Origin: UBA5078 sp051252515
GTDB taxonomy: Bacteria; Pseudomonadota; Gammaproteobacteria; Pseudomonadales; Pseudohongiellaceae
Direction of reading: 5' to 3'
Length of the DNA: 64,000 nt
Assembly: GCA_051252515.1 (NCBI GenBank)
Contig: JBPOFS010000009.1
Span: 1 to 64,000, forward strand
Part shown: positions 23,624 to 33,018 of the stretch, piece by piece
Layout: every line of letters begins with the position of its first letter
How positions within the stretch are numbered: position 1 is the first letter of the stretch
The notes under the pieces: generated by a model
What the model was told of the DNA's origin: nothing
Seen by the model: only the letters and a program-made list of their open reading frames with translations
Database searches by the model: none
Made by a program: the position numbers and the translations under genes

Positions 23624-25887
23624 CGTTGCGTAAACGTTAAGGTCACCTCGTACTCACTTTCTTTACTGCTACCAGGAAAATTGCTTGAGCGCGACACTGT
23701 TGCCGACAGCACCAATGTGGACGCCGTCTCTGATACAACGCTTACAGATACTGAATCAATAATGGGCAAAATATCCGATAAACTACTGCTCACTATAGCC
23801 TGCAATGCACTGTTATCACTGCTATCGGGTTTGCTAACAGCATACTTTTTAATATCAACAGAGGGGCGAATGATCGTCTCCGCATTAACAATAATTTCAC
23901 CACGACCAGTAACGCGCAGGTCATAAATGGGCACCACTGGAGTAGGCACGACAGGTGTATTGTCCGCGACGATTTGCGCCGTGAGCGCTGCCACGTCACC
24001 GACATAAACATAGGGTGTTCCAAAGGGGCCACCACGCACAAAAACGGCTTGTCCATCGACCTTCATACCCATGCCTGTCGCTTGATAAAAACGTATCAGG
24101 GTATTCCCCTGCAGCTGATCCACTGACAACGTACTCTTGGGAAAATACTGCGGAAAATATTGCTCTGCCAGATTAAACAACGTTTGTGACTCAGCAATAT
24201 TGATCACCTGACTGTCAGTGCCACACGCCGTTTCAAAACTAGTTCGATCACCGGCTAGGCTAGCAACAGTACTTGTTCCTGCGAACGCCGACACCGTTAA
24301 GCTAATAGCATCAGTAAGCACTGTGCTCGTGTCCATCGTAAGCTTTAACCCTAGATCTGCGTTTCCCCAGAATGTTGAATTCGGATTTGATTTCAAAGTA
24401 GTAGGCAGGCCAAGCGACACCCCATCGAAACACATAGCTCCGACCGTATCTAACACCACGGTAGCCGTATCCCCATCGTTGAATGCACGAATAGCCGATG
24501 TACCAGAAAACTCTACTGAATAGGTGCCCGCTTTAGAGCGAGGAATATTATGATTAGTCGGCACGTTGGAGATCTGTGCAGTCAACGCAGTGATTGACCC
24601 CATCGCTACGGGATTAGTATTGTTTCCAAATTCACCACCGTTAACGTACACAACGCTGTCTTTAATCCCCACAAATACTTGTGAATCGAAATAGTAGCGA
24701 TAAGTGAAACCGTCTTGCGTCTGATTAAACGTTTGCGGCCCACTAGGGAACACGTTTGGATATTCGGCTTCAATCAATGAGAAGAAGGCATTCTTCGCAC
24801 TTAACTCCGAATCAGTTCCTTGCGCCCCACTACATTCTTTAGACAAAGAGGTTTGATCTCCAGCGAGCAAACCAAAGGCATTACCGCTACTGGACTGAAA
24901 AGAAAATTCACCCACGCCGAAATTCTCGGAGTCTGACGATCGACTAAGGTCTAGCACGTAGCGAATATTTGAGTATTTATCTGTCCAAGTCGCATTGGTG
25001 CCAGTAATTGACGGAAACGCCAACACTTTCTCTCCAACACATAGTAAGCCGCCGTCGCCAACGACCAAATTAAGCACTGTTCCGTCGGCTATAGGCGACA
25101 CGGCAAGAGCTTCTGTCATCTCGAGTAAATACGTTCCCGCGAAGAAGGACAAACGGCTATCGCTAGAAGGAACACGTAAATTGCTCGGTGTACTCAGCAA
25201 GTCATCCACATATCCCACCACCACATATTCAACACCAAAATCTCCACCACGGGCCAAAACAGTATTGCCCTTAACGGCGAGGTACACTTTGGTGGAAGGG
25301 TAATATCGGTAGAGGTCGAACCCATCACCTATCTGATTCACACTCAAGGCGCTGGGCGGAAAGTTGGCCGGAGACGTTTTCTCGGCGCCGGTAATCACGA
25401 CCAATGCAACCCGACTATCGAATGAAGATGACTTACAGGTCCCCGTATCAGCGCCTTGTCGAGTGCCCGTTAATCGACCATAGGCAGTACCGCTGAGCGA
25501 CGCCACATCAATGCCGGCAAAACTTGATTGCGCAATATCCAATGTAAAGCGCATTGCTAAGCTTTCAATATCCCAACTTACTTTGCTAAACAAGCCATAC
25601 TGCAATTTTGGTTGACTGGACAGTATTTCAACATTGCCTGAACTCGGATTCTTCAGGCATATTTCGCCTATCGGACTCAAATAGAAATGTAGGTCGTCGG
25701 TACCAAGCTGTGTATCGGTATTCTGCAATGGAGAGGAAGGAGTCGCGCCAGTCACGTCTAGCGTATAGTAACCTTGTAACGCCTCAGGAATACTCACCAC
25801 AGAGAGCGATTGCGCTAATGCCGGTAGAGTCCCCATGCACAACACGGCTGCAGTGGCACTCAATAGCAATTTCGATAGGACCTTCAC
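23620..25887 (-). CDS. secreted protein of three tandem two-module repeats, unknown function
   Basis: I do not recognise a characterised function. The 755-residue protein has a clean signal peptide (cleavage near LPALAQ, residue 26) when started at the GTG at 25887, which follows AAGGAG by 8 bases; an ATG 39 bases upstream has no such signal. The mature part repeats a pair of modules three times. Module A (about 38-157, 249-357, 452-560) has a conserved cysteine pair: 77/151, 283/352, 486/555. Module B (about 158-235, 361-440, 565-640) ends with patterns such as RYY, V-K/D-G, F/VxxGGxFG and VGDVAALTAQI. A unique beta-rich tail (650-755) follows. No anchor is seen, so it is probably periplasmic or released. 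The gene lies between pxpC and pxpA on the opposite strand. Confidence 0.75.
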   Translation of the reverse strand: MKVLSKLLLSATAAVLCMGTLPALAQSLSVVSIPEALQGYYTLDVTGATPSSPLQNTDTQLGTDDLHFYLSPIGEICLKNPSSGNVEILSSQPKLQYGLFSKVSWDIESLAMRFTLDIAQSSFAGIDVASLSGTAYGRLTGTRQGADTGTCKSSSFDSRVALVVITGAEKTSPANFPPSALSVNQIGDGFDLYRYYPSTKVYLAVKGNTVLARGGDFGVEYVVVGYVDDLLSTPSNLRVPSSDSRLSFFAGTYLLEMTEALAVSPIADGTVLNLVVGDGGLLCVGEKVLAFPSITGTNATWTDKYSNIRYVLDLSRSSDSENFGVGEFSFQSSSGNAFGLLAGDQTSLSKECSGAQGTDSELSAKNAFFSLIEAEYPNVFPSGPQTFNQTQDGFTYRYYFDSQVFVGIKDSVVYVNGGEFGNNTNPVAMGSITALTAQISNVPTNHNIPRSKAGTYSVEFSGTSAIRAFNDGDTATVVLDTVGAMCFDGVSLGLPTTLKSNPNSTFWGNADLGLKLTMDTSTVLTDAISLTVSAFAGTSTVASLAGDRTSFETACGTDSQVINIAESQTLFNLAEQYFPQYFPKSTLSVDQLQGNTLIRFYQATGMGMKVDGQAVFVRGGPFGTPYVYVGDVAALTAQIVADNTPVVPTPVVPIYDLRVTGRGEIIVNAETIIRPSVDIKKYAVSKPDSSDNSALQAIVSSSLSDILPIIDSVSVSVVSETASTLVLSATVSRSSNFPGSSKESEYEVTLTFTQR

Positions 25888-26063
25888 TGATTTAACTCCT
25901 TGCAATAGTGGCTTGGGCAAGCTCATTTGGCGCTATTAGACATTGTAAAACCGACAATGGCTAGCCCCCATCTTGTTGTTTTTCGTGAAAAAAGCCCTAT
26001 ATTCACCTATCTTAGGGGGCAAACTTACCCTATCCTCGCTTTTTAAAATTATCGGAGTGGCCC

Positions 26064-26813
26064 ATGCACATTGATCTTAATGCAGACCTCGGCGAAGGTG
26101 GCGCGTTTGATCACGAACTTCTTGCATTAGTGAGCTCCGCAAACATTAGCTGCGGTGCCCATGCTGGGGATACCGACACAATCAATAACGCGATTCGCCT
26201 AGCTGTCACTCACAATGTCCGTATCGGAGCCCATCCTTCTTATCCCGACCGCGCGAACTTTGGCCGCCGACCAATGCAACTATCGTTCTCAAGTTTGCGT
26301 CAACACGTACTCTCACAGCTAGAGTCATTACGAGAGCTTGTCGGCAAGCAACACGGGGAACTTTCCCATATCAAACCTCATGGTGCCTTATATAACCAAC
26401 TCGCAATAGACGAAGCCCTGGCGCAAAATTTTACAGACATTGTGAAAGAGTTTGATTCGGCACTGCCTGTGGTGGGATTAGCTGGCGGGGTATTTCTAAG
26501 AATTTCCAAAGAGGCAGGCCTGCAAACTTACAGTGAAGCCTTTGCGGATCGCCGCTATCAGCACAACGGCGAACTAGTTCCCAGAAGCGACTCACAAGCA
26601 CTCATTCATGATGTCGATATAGCTGTGGCGCAATCATTAGCCATCATAAGAAAAGGGCAAGTTAAGGCTATAACCGGGGAAGCTATACCGATAATTGCCG
26701 ACACACTATGCATCCATGGCGATTCAGTTATCGCATTACAGTTTGCGAAGAAATTACGCCACCGCCTTGCACAAGAAGGCGTTCGTATTACGGCGTTCAC
26801 TACAGACCACTAG
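26064..26813 (+). CDS. pxpA: 5-oxoprolinase subunit A (LamB/YcsF family)
   Basis: PxpA is the third 5-oxoprolinase subunit, of the LamB/YcsF family with a TIM-barrel-like fold. The 249-residue protein starts with the family signature DLNADLGEGG and carries SANISCGAHAGD, GAHPSYPDRANFGRR, HIKPHGALYNQL, EAFADRRYQ, LVPRS and DTLCIHGDS. GGAG 6 bases before the ATG supports the start. In most bacteria it adjoins pxpB and pxpC. Here the repeat-protein gene lies between them on the other strand, so it needs its own promoter in 25888-26063. It overlaps the convergent nuoN end by 14 bases. Confidence 0.96.
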   Translation: MHIDLNADLGEGGAFDHELLALVSSANISCGAHAGDTDTINNAIRLAVTHNVRIGAHPSYPDRANFGRRPMQLSFSSLRQHVLSQLESLRELVGKQHGELSHIKPHGALYNQLAIDEALAQNFTDIVKEFDSALPVVGLAGGVFLRISKEAGLQTYSEAFADRRYQHNGELVPRSDSQALIHDVDIAVAQSLAIIRKGQVKAITGEAIPIIADTLCIHGDSVIALQFAKKLRHRLAQEGVRITAFTTDH

Positions 26814-28266
26814 CCATCCATTCTAGCCATTGCATTAATGCGCCGGGGACAATACCCAGCACTAGCAACGCCAACAATAAAAATAATAGGACGCAATGAG
26901 GCACTAATTCTTTTAGCCCCGCCACCGGTAAATCTAACGGCTCTTTCAATGGCGTCAACATACCGTACACAATTCGCAAATAGTAAAAAAGACCAATGCC
27001 ACTGCCAATGACCATTGTAATGAGCAAGCCCCAATGTTCGGCCTGCACACCTGCTGCAAAGATATAAAATTTTCCGATAAAACCAATTGTCAGCGGAATA
27101 CCTGCGAGAGAAAAGAGCATGGCAGTCATCACAAGGGCTAACCATGGGTTACGCCAGAAAAGCCCTTGATAGTGACCAATGTGGTCGCGCTCTTGCGCGC
27201 TATCGGACACTACCAACATAACTCCAAACGCCCCTAACGACATAATGGCATACGCTAACAAATAGAAACTAACGGCTTCGACTCCCAAAGACCCAACCCC
27301 ACTACTAAGCGAGATCAAGGCGATCACCAAATACCCCATGTGCGCAATTGATGAATAGGAAAGCAAACGCTTCAAATTACTCTGCAATAGGGCTAGCAAA
27401 TTGCCAAATAGTATCGATGCCGCCGCAATCAACCCCAGCACAAAGACAATTGCATCGCTACTTAGGACCTCGCTCACACTCATGAAACGCAAAAGCAAAG
27501 CCGCCATTGCAATTTTACCCACTGTCGCTAGAAATGTCGTAGCAGGTAACGGCGCTCCTTCGTAGACATCCGGAGTCCATAAATGAAAGGGCACCAACGA
27601 AAGTTTGAAGGCGAAACCGGAGATGATCATCAGTGTACACAACACAAAGTAGATGGGTGGCACAGCATCGATGCCAATAGCCAAAGCAATGCTTAAGTCA
27701 GAGAACTGCAAGGTACCCGTTTGCGCATAAAGCAATGCAACCCCAAACAAGACAAAACCAGAGGAAAGTGCCGATAGAACAAGATATTTAATGCTCGCCT
27801 CCATTGGATGCTGCGCGGCGACACTTCGATGTAAGGGATATGCCACCATACCGTAAAGGCAAACACTGAGAGTCTCCATTCCCAAGAAGGTAGTAATAAA
27901 GTGACTATTACTCACCATCACTAAGGCTCCAAGAACCGCTACAGACAGGAGTATGTAAAACTCATCTTGATGGTCTTCTAGGTTGGCAAAATAAGGATAG
28001 CTGAAACAGGCCACAATGATTGCGCATAGCAAAATCAAGCCGGAGAAAAATATTGAGAACCCATCTATCTGAATCAATGGGGTGACCTGCGAACTTGTAA
28101 TGGGCATAGAGAAATAGAGACTCGCCAATGCAAGCGATAGCCCTATCACTGTTACCGTGCAGCTAGTCCCGTGTCGACGCTTAATCGCCACCATCAACAT
28201 AGTGGCTACCGCTGTCGCTGTGACCAGTATGATTGGGAGAAGCATGACCAACATTGCGCTTGTCAT
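26800..28266 (-). CDS. nuoN: NADH-quinone oxidoreductase subunit N
   Basis: NuoN is one of three antiporter-like proton-pumping subunits of complex I in the inner membrane. About 488 residues with roughly 14 hydrophobic helices. The family core is seen in the broken-helix region around LVPFHLWTPDVYEGAPLPAT with its conserved lysines and in LKRLLSYSSIAHMGY. It is the last gene of the nuo operon. Start choice is between an ATG at 28266 and a GTG at 28269, both overlapping the nuoM stop and both following GGAGG. The 3' end overlaps the convergent pxpA by 14 bases, with no terminator between. Confidence 0.96.
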   Translation of the reverse strand: MTSAMLVMLLPIILVTATAVATMLMVAIKRRHGTSCTVTVIGLSLALASLYFSMPITSSQVTPLIQIDGFSIFFSGLILLCAIIVACFSYPYFANLEDHQDEFYILLSVAVLGALVMVSNSHFITTFLGMETLSVCLYGMVAYPLHRSVAAQHPMEASIKYLVLSALSSGFVLFGVALLYAQTGTLQFSDLSIALAIGIDAVPPIYFVLCTLMIISGFAFKLSLVPFHLWTPDVYEGAPLPATTFLATVGKIAMAALLLRFMSVSEVLSSDAIVFVLGLIAAASILFGNLLALLQSNLKRLLSYSSIAHMGYLVIALISLSSGVGSLGVEAVSFYLLAYAIMSLGAFGVMLVVSDSAQERDHIGHYQGLFWRNPWLALVMTAMLFSLAGIPLTIGFIGKFYIFAAGVQAEHWGLLITMVIGSGIGLFYYLRIVYGMLTPLKEPLDLPVAGLKELVPHCVLLFLLLALLVLGIVPGALMQWLEWMASGL

Positions 28267-29771
28267 CACTGCACGCCTCCGCCAAGTAAATCTATTGTCT
28301 GCATCAAATAACTGAGGCTAGGTTGCGAGATCGCAAGAAAACTCTGCGGATATAACCCCATCCATAGAAGCCCTAAAGCCATGAACGTATAACAACATAA
28401 CTCCAATGGACTCAGATCATTCGCTAATGCGTGCTCCGGTGGCAGTTGTAAAGCCCCATGAAATACTCGTTGAATTAGCCAGAGCGAGTACACCGCCGCC
28501 AAGATGAGCCCTAACGCCGCAAACACTGTGGCCGGTGGGTTGGTCTGAAACCCGCCAAGCAAAGAGAGAAACTCTCCGACGAAATTGCCCAAACCTGGCA
28601 TGCCTACCGCTGCAACAGAGAAAAATAACGCCATAGCCGAGAGCATCGGCAAGCGCGACCATAGCCCGTTAAGCACAGACATGTCTCGGGTATGGAAACG
28701 CAGTTGCAAACCACCCGCCAGCATAAACAATGCAGCGGAACTCAAGCCATGTGCGAGCATGGTCATAACGGCCCCTTGCAAGCCGTAGATATTCCACGCG
28801 TAGATGCCGAGCAGAACAAAGCCCATATGGCTCACACTCGTATAGGCAATAAGCCGCTTGATATCAGCTTGGGCGAAAGCCACCTTCGCACAATACAAAA
28901 TACCTAAAGCGGCAATCGCCATCGCTGTTGGTGCGAAGCTTAACGATGCCTCAGGAAAAAGTGGCAGCGTGAATCGAATTAACCCATAAGCCCCCGTCTT
29001 CAATAACACCCCCGCCAGCAAAACACTGCCCGCTGTTGGCGCTTGACTATGGGCATCTGGCAACCAAGAGTGCAAACCAAAAATTGGCAACTTAGTGGCA
29101 AAACCAATGAAGAATCCCAGCATAACCCATGTTTGTACCGGCCCGGCTAAAGCAACTCTTTGCAGGTCGAAATAGTCAAAACTGAAGTTTCCGAACTGCA
29201 CATAGTGAAAATAGCTTAAGGCCAGTATGGCAATCAGTAACAGCAATCCCGATACTTGTGTGAACAGGAAGAACTTCATTGCCGCATAAGCTCTGTTCTC
29301 ATGCCCCCATATCGCAATAATGAGATACATCGGGATAAGCATTACTTCCCAGAAAAAGAAGAACAAGAATAGGTCGAGCGCTGTGAACACCCCGACCACG
29401 CCGGCAATGGTCCAGAGCAAATTGAAATAGAAGAATCCCACTCGCTCTTTAATCTCCCCCCACGCCGCTCCTAAAGCGATCAAACCAAGGAAAAGGGTTA
29501 GCACTAACATGAGCAAAGAAAGACCATCGACTCCTACTAGAAGCGCGATACCAAAACGTGGAATCCAAGACCAACTCGCGAGCACCCACCACTGCCCGCC
29601 GGGAGAGTTTTGATCCGGGCCAACGCTTAAGCAGAGGCTTACAACGAGCAAGGAGCCTATAAGCAGGCTAATTAACGCCACAATCCGCGGCAAGCGTGCA
29701 TCAAGGCCTTCGCTGGCCCAAGCGAGCGAGCCTCCGAAAAACAACGTCGCCATTAAGCTTAGGAGAATCAT
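28266..29771 (-). CDS. nuoM: NADH-quinone oxidoreductase subunit M
   Basis: NuoM is an antiporter-like membrane subunit of complex I that takes part in proton translocation. About 501 residues, strongly hydrophobic. The family motifs include FFFFFWEVMLIPMYLIIAIWG with the essential glutamate, KLPIFGLHSWLPDAHSQAPT, and ADIKRLIAYTSVSHMGF. The ATG at 29771 overlaps the nuoL stop as ATGA and is preferred to a GTG two codons upstream. It is translationally coupled to nuoL and nuoN. Confidence 0.96.
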   Translation of the reverse strand: MILLSLMATLFFGGSLAWASEGLDARLPRIVALISLLIGSLLVVSLCLSVGPDQNSPGGQWWVLASWSWIPRFGIALLVGVDGLSLLMLVLTLFLGLIALGAAWGEIKERVGFFYFNLLWTIAGVVGVFTALDLFLFFFFWEVMLIPMYLIIAIWGHENRAYAAMKFFLFTQVSGLLLLIAILALSYFHYVQFGNFSFDYFDLQRVALAGPVQTWVMLGFFIGFATKLPIFGLHSWLPDAHSQAPTAGSVLLAGVLLKTGAYGLIRFTLPLFPEASLSFAPTAMAIAALGILYCAKVAFAQADIKRLIAYTSVSHMGFVLLGIYAWNIYGLQGAVMTMLAHGLSSAALFMLAGGLQLRFHTRDMSVLNGLWSRLPMLSAMALFFSVAAVGMPGLGNFVGEFLSLLGGFQTNPPATVFAALGLILAAVYSLWLIQRVFHGALQLPPEHALANDLSPLELCCYTFMALGLLWMGLYPQSFLAISQPSLSYLMQTIDLLGGGVQ

Positions 29772-31666
29772 CGCCACACCCCCAATGCCACAACGAGCAC
29801 AATTCCACCGACCACGCTAATCGCATACCAACGCATATGACCGGTTTGCGTGAGCACTAGGGCACTGTTTCCAAAACGCACGGCTAATGCCACACCATTG
29901 AACATGATGTCGACAACATCTTTGCGATTGATATGGGCCAATGCTAAAAACGGTCGCACTAAAAGCAAGTCATAAAGCTTGTCCATTCCCCAACCACTGA
30001 ACCAAAAACGATTGAGCCACCCACCAACGGACGAGTTTAGTAATTGTTTGCGCAAATGCTGCCCAGCTTTCTCATAGGCTCGACTTCCGTATAAGAACCA
30101 ACTGATGATGACCCCCAACATGGGGATAAGAATCATCAAGGTGTGTAAGAGCTGACTAGCATGCCCCTCCTCGTGAATAAGCCCATGAGCAAACACTTGC
30201 TCAACAGGCACCGAGATGAGCCCACCGAATAAAGACAACGCTCCTAGTATCAACAGAGGGAAAAACATAGAAGGGCTTGTGATTTCTACGATCGCGCCTT
30301 GTCCTGTGTCATGAGCATGTACAGTGCCTTCGTGATGATTGCCGCCAAAGAAAACGACGAACACTAGTCGGAAGCTGTAAAGCGCCGTCAAAAACGCGCC
30401 TAACACTCCCCCTGACCAGAGCAGCATTCCATATTCTGGATGCGCGAGCGCAGCCAGTAAGATCGCATCTTTGCTGTAGAAGCCTGAGGTGAATGGCAGC
30501 GCAGTCAGGGCGGCACTGCCCACGACAAATGACCAGAAAGCCACTGGCAAACGACGGCGCATTGCGCCCATCTTGAATATATTGTGTTCGTGATGAAGAC
30601 TTAATATCACTGTGCCAGCGGCAAGGAAGAGCAGCGCTTTGAAAAAGGCATGAGTCATGAGGTGGAACACGGCGGAGGACCATGCGCCGACACCGAGTGC
30701 TAGAAACATATAGCCAATTTGACTAATCGTAGAGTAAGCAAGAATGCGTTTTATGTCGTGTTGCATTAATGCCGTGAACCCTGCCATTAACAAAGTGGCC
30801 AACCCGACAAATGCAACCAACTGTTGTACCGATGGCGCCAGCTCAAACAAAATATGCGTGCGCGCAATGAGATAGACGCCCGCCGTGACCATCGTGGCAG
30901 CGTGAATTAAAGCACTTATAGGCGTCGGCCCTGCCATCGCATCGGGCAGCCACGTTTGCAACGGCAGTTGCGCAGACTTACCGACAGCCCCTCCCAACAA
31001 TAGCGCACTGGCAGCGACCGCGACCCCCGAACCCGTGCTCCACTGCTGAGGCGCTAGCAACAGGATCTCTTGAATATTGAGAGTACCTAGTTGGCTAAAG
31101 AGTAAAAACAACCCAATTGCCATTGATGTGTCACCCACACGAGTGACTACAAATGCCTTACGGGCGGCATAACCATTCGCGGGATTTTTATACCAAAACC
31201 CAATCAATAGATAACTGCAAAGCCCTACCCCTTCCCAGCCCAAATACAGCAGCACTAGGTTATCGGCTAACACTAGCACCAGCATGGAGGCCACAAACAA
31301 GTTCATATAAGAGAAAAAACGAGCGAAGTCGGGGTCATCGGCCATAAAGCCGGTGGAGTACAGATGAATCAGAAAGCCCACACCACTGATGATAAGAATC
31401 ATCACCAGGCTCAAGCCATCTAGATAAAACGTAAAACCTGCATCTAAACCACCGACCTGCATCCATCCCCACAAAATTTTAGTGAACGGCGTGGCTCCAG
31501 TATTAAGAAACTCGATGGCAATCGCTACCGCCAACAAAAAAGATAAGCCCACACTCCCAGCACCAATGATGCCAGCAAGGGTTTTGGACATCAGCCCACG
31601 ACTCAACACCAACACAAGAAAGCCTGCGAGTGGAAATACCGGTAAAAGTCCAATCCAATTGTGCAT
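29768..31666 (-). CDS. nuoL: NADH-quinone oxidoreductase subunit L
   Basis: NuoL is the distal antiporter-like subunit of complex I. It carries the long lateral helix that braces the membrane arm. The 632-residue length is usual. Motifs include LVLLYLGWEGVGLCSYLLIGFWY, AQLPLQTWLPDAMAGPTPISALIHAATMVTAGVY and DIKRILAYSTISQIGYM, plus a long C-terminal helical region. The ATG at 31666 lies 4 bases after the nuoK stop. Confidence 0.97.
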   Translation of the reverse strand: MHNWIGLLPVFPLAGFLVLVLSRGLMSKTLAGIIGAGSVGLSFLLAVAIAIEFLNTGATPFTKILWGWMQVGGLDAGFTFYLDGLSLVMILIISGVGFLIHLYSTGFMADDPDFARFFSYMNLFVASMLVLVLADNLVLLYLGWEGVGLCSYLLIGFWYKNPANGYAARKAFVVTRVGDTSMAIGLFLLFSQLGTLNIQEILLLAPQQWSTGSGVAVAASALLLGGAVGKSAQLPLQTWLPDAMAGPTPISALIHAATMVTAGVYLIARTHILFELAPSVQQLVAFVGLATLLMAGFTALMQHDIKRILAYSTISQIGYMFLALGVGAWSSAVFHLMTHAFFKALLFLAAGTVILSLHHEHNIFKMGAMRRRLPVAFWSFVVGSAALTALPFTSGFYSKDAILLAALAHPEYGMLLWSGGVLGAFLTALYSFRLVFVVFFGGNHHEGTVHAHDTGQGAIVEITSPSMFFPLLILGALSLFGGLISVPVEQVFAHGLIHEEGHASQLLHTLMILIPMLGVIISWFLYGSRAYEKAGQHLRKQLLNSSVGGWLNRFWFSGWGMDKLYDLLLVRPFLALAHINRKDVVDIMFNGVALAVRFGNSALVLTQTGHMRWYAISVVGGIVLVVALGVWR

Positions 31667-31670
31667 CGGT

Positions 31671-31979
31671 TTAGCCCTTCATCTCGTTAAGTACGCTGAT
31701 ATCAACGGTATGGAACCGCCTGTACATTTGAATAATGAGCCCTAGTCCCACCGCCACTTCGGCAGCGGCTAACGTCAGAATCATCAGAAACATCACTTGT
31801 CCATCTGCGTGTTGCCAGCGCGCGGAGGCAACAACAAAAGCAAGTCCACAAGCATTGAGCATGATTTCCAAGGACATAAGTACGAACACAATATTGCGGC
31901 GTGTTAATACACCCACTAGTCCACACACGAATAATATCGCTGCGAGAATTAATCCATGTTCGTAAGGAATTGATTCCAT
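31671..31979 (-). CDS. nuoK: NADH-quinone oxidoreductase subunit K
   Basis: NuoK (102 residues) is a small three-helix membrane subunit of complex I. It shows the conserved glutamates in LMSLEIMLNACGLAF and in TLAAAEVAVGLGLI, which lie on the proton path, and a standard N-terminus (IPYEHGLILAAILFVCGLVGVL). It is followed by nuoL after 4 bases. Confidence 0.97.
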   Translation of the reverse strand: MESIPYEHGLILAAILFVCGLVGVLTRRNIVFVLMSLEIMLNACGLAFVVASARWQHADGQVMFLMILTLAAAEVAVGLGLIIQMYRRFHTVDISVLNEMKG

Positions 31980-31999
31980 TGTTTCATCTCATTGATGAT

Positions 32000-32482
32000 T
32001 TATTTCTTCGCCAAATGATAGGCTGCCACTAGCCCCGCTAGGAGCAACATTGACGCAAGCTCCACTGCCAACAACCAGGGTCCAAAAAGCAACAAACTAA
32101 CATCCAACACCCCAACTTTAACCGGCGTTAGCGCGATGTCTTGCGTTAACAAAACACTCGTAATTTGTATCAATAACAACGCCACCAATACTCCAGGCCC
32201 TATCCACGATCGTGGCTGCATCCACGTTTTCTCTTCGTCTGCTGTCGCCTGACCAAGGTTGAGCATCATCATGACAAACAGGAACAACACCATAATGGCC
32301 CCGGCATATACAATCGCTTCTAGCATGGCGGCAAAAGGGGCCCCTAACGCAAAAAATATGACAGCCACAGACAATAAGGAAATAATGAGATACACCAAGG
32401 CGTGTACAACATTCGTGCTGACTATCACGGCCACTGTCGCAATCAACGCAATGGTGGCCGCTGTGTAAAATAGAAAAATCAT
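32000..32482 (-). CDS. nuoJ: NADH-quinone oxidoreductase subunit J
   Basis: NuoJ (160 residues) is a membrane subunit of complex I with about five helices. The family signature region is AMLEAIVYAGAIMVLFLFVMMMLNLG, in the helix that undergoes the pi-bulge change during turnover. The ATG overlaps the nuoI stop as ATGA (32479-32482), so the two are translationally coupled. Confidence 0.96.
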   Translation of the reverse strand: MIFLFYTAATIALIATVAVIVSTNVVHALVYLIISLLSVAVIFFALGAPFAAMLEAIVYAGAIMVLFLFVMMMLNLGQATADEEKTWMQPRSWIGPGVLVALLLIQITSVLLTQDIALTPVKVGVLDVSLLLFGPWLLAVELASMLLLAGLVAAYHLAKK

Positions 32483-33018
32483 GGCAGTAGACTCCTCACG
32501 TCGACAGGGGTTTCCTCGTTACGCGCTTCGCCTTTATCTTTGCCCCCGATTTTTTTCCCGGCAATACGATAAAAATTGTAATCGTGATACTTCCCAGTGC
32601 CGTCGATCAATAGATCTTCTTTCTCCCACACCATGTCTTGTCGCACGTACTCCGCCATTTCAAAATCTGGCGTGAGCTGAATCGCGTTAGTCGGACATGC
32701 CTCTTCACAGAAACCACACATGATGCAGCGAGAAAAATTGATACGGAAAAACTCCGGATACCAACGCCCTTCATCGTCTTCGGCTTTTTGCAGCGCGATA
32801 CAGTCCACGGGGCAAGCCACAGCACATAGATTACAAGCCACGCAGCGCTCTTCTCCGTCAGGGTCGCGACTCAGAATGATTCGTCCTCGCCAACGGGGAA
32901 ACATCTCGGGTTGCACATCTGGATATTCCACAGTGTCAGTTTTAGCAAAGGCGTGAACAAATACTCGCCAGAGCGTCACCCATTGACTGATTAGCGTGTC
33001 TTTGATTAATCGCAGCAT
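32479..33018 (-). CDS. nuoI: NADH-quinone oxidoreductase subunit I, 2x[4Fe-4S]
   Basis: NuoI carries clusters N6a and N6b on the path from flavin to quinone in the peripheral arm of complex I. The 179-residue protein has two complete ferredoxin motifs: CVACNLCAVACPVDC and CIMCGFCEEACPTNA. The ATG at 33018 overlaps the nuoH stop (ATGA) and follows GGAGGGG, so it is preferred to a start 18 bases upstream. Confidence 0.97.
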   Translation of the reverse strand: MLRLIKDTLISQWVTLWRVFVHAFAKTDTVEYPDVQPEMFPRWRGRIILSRDPDGEERCVACNLCAVACPVDCIALQKAEDDEGRWYPEFFRINFSRCIMCGFCEEACPTNAIQLTPDFEMAEYVRQDMVWEKEDLLIDGTGKYHDYNFYRIAGKKIGGKDKGEARNEETPVDVRSLLP

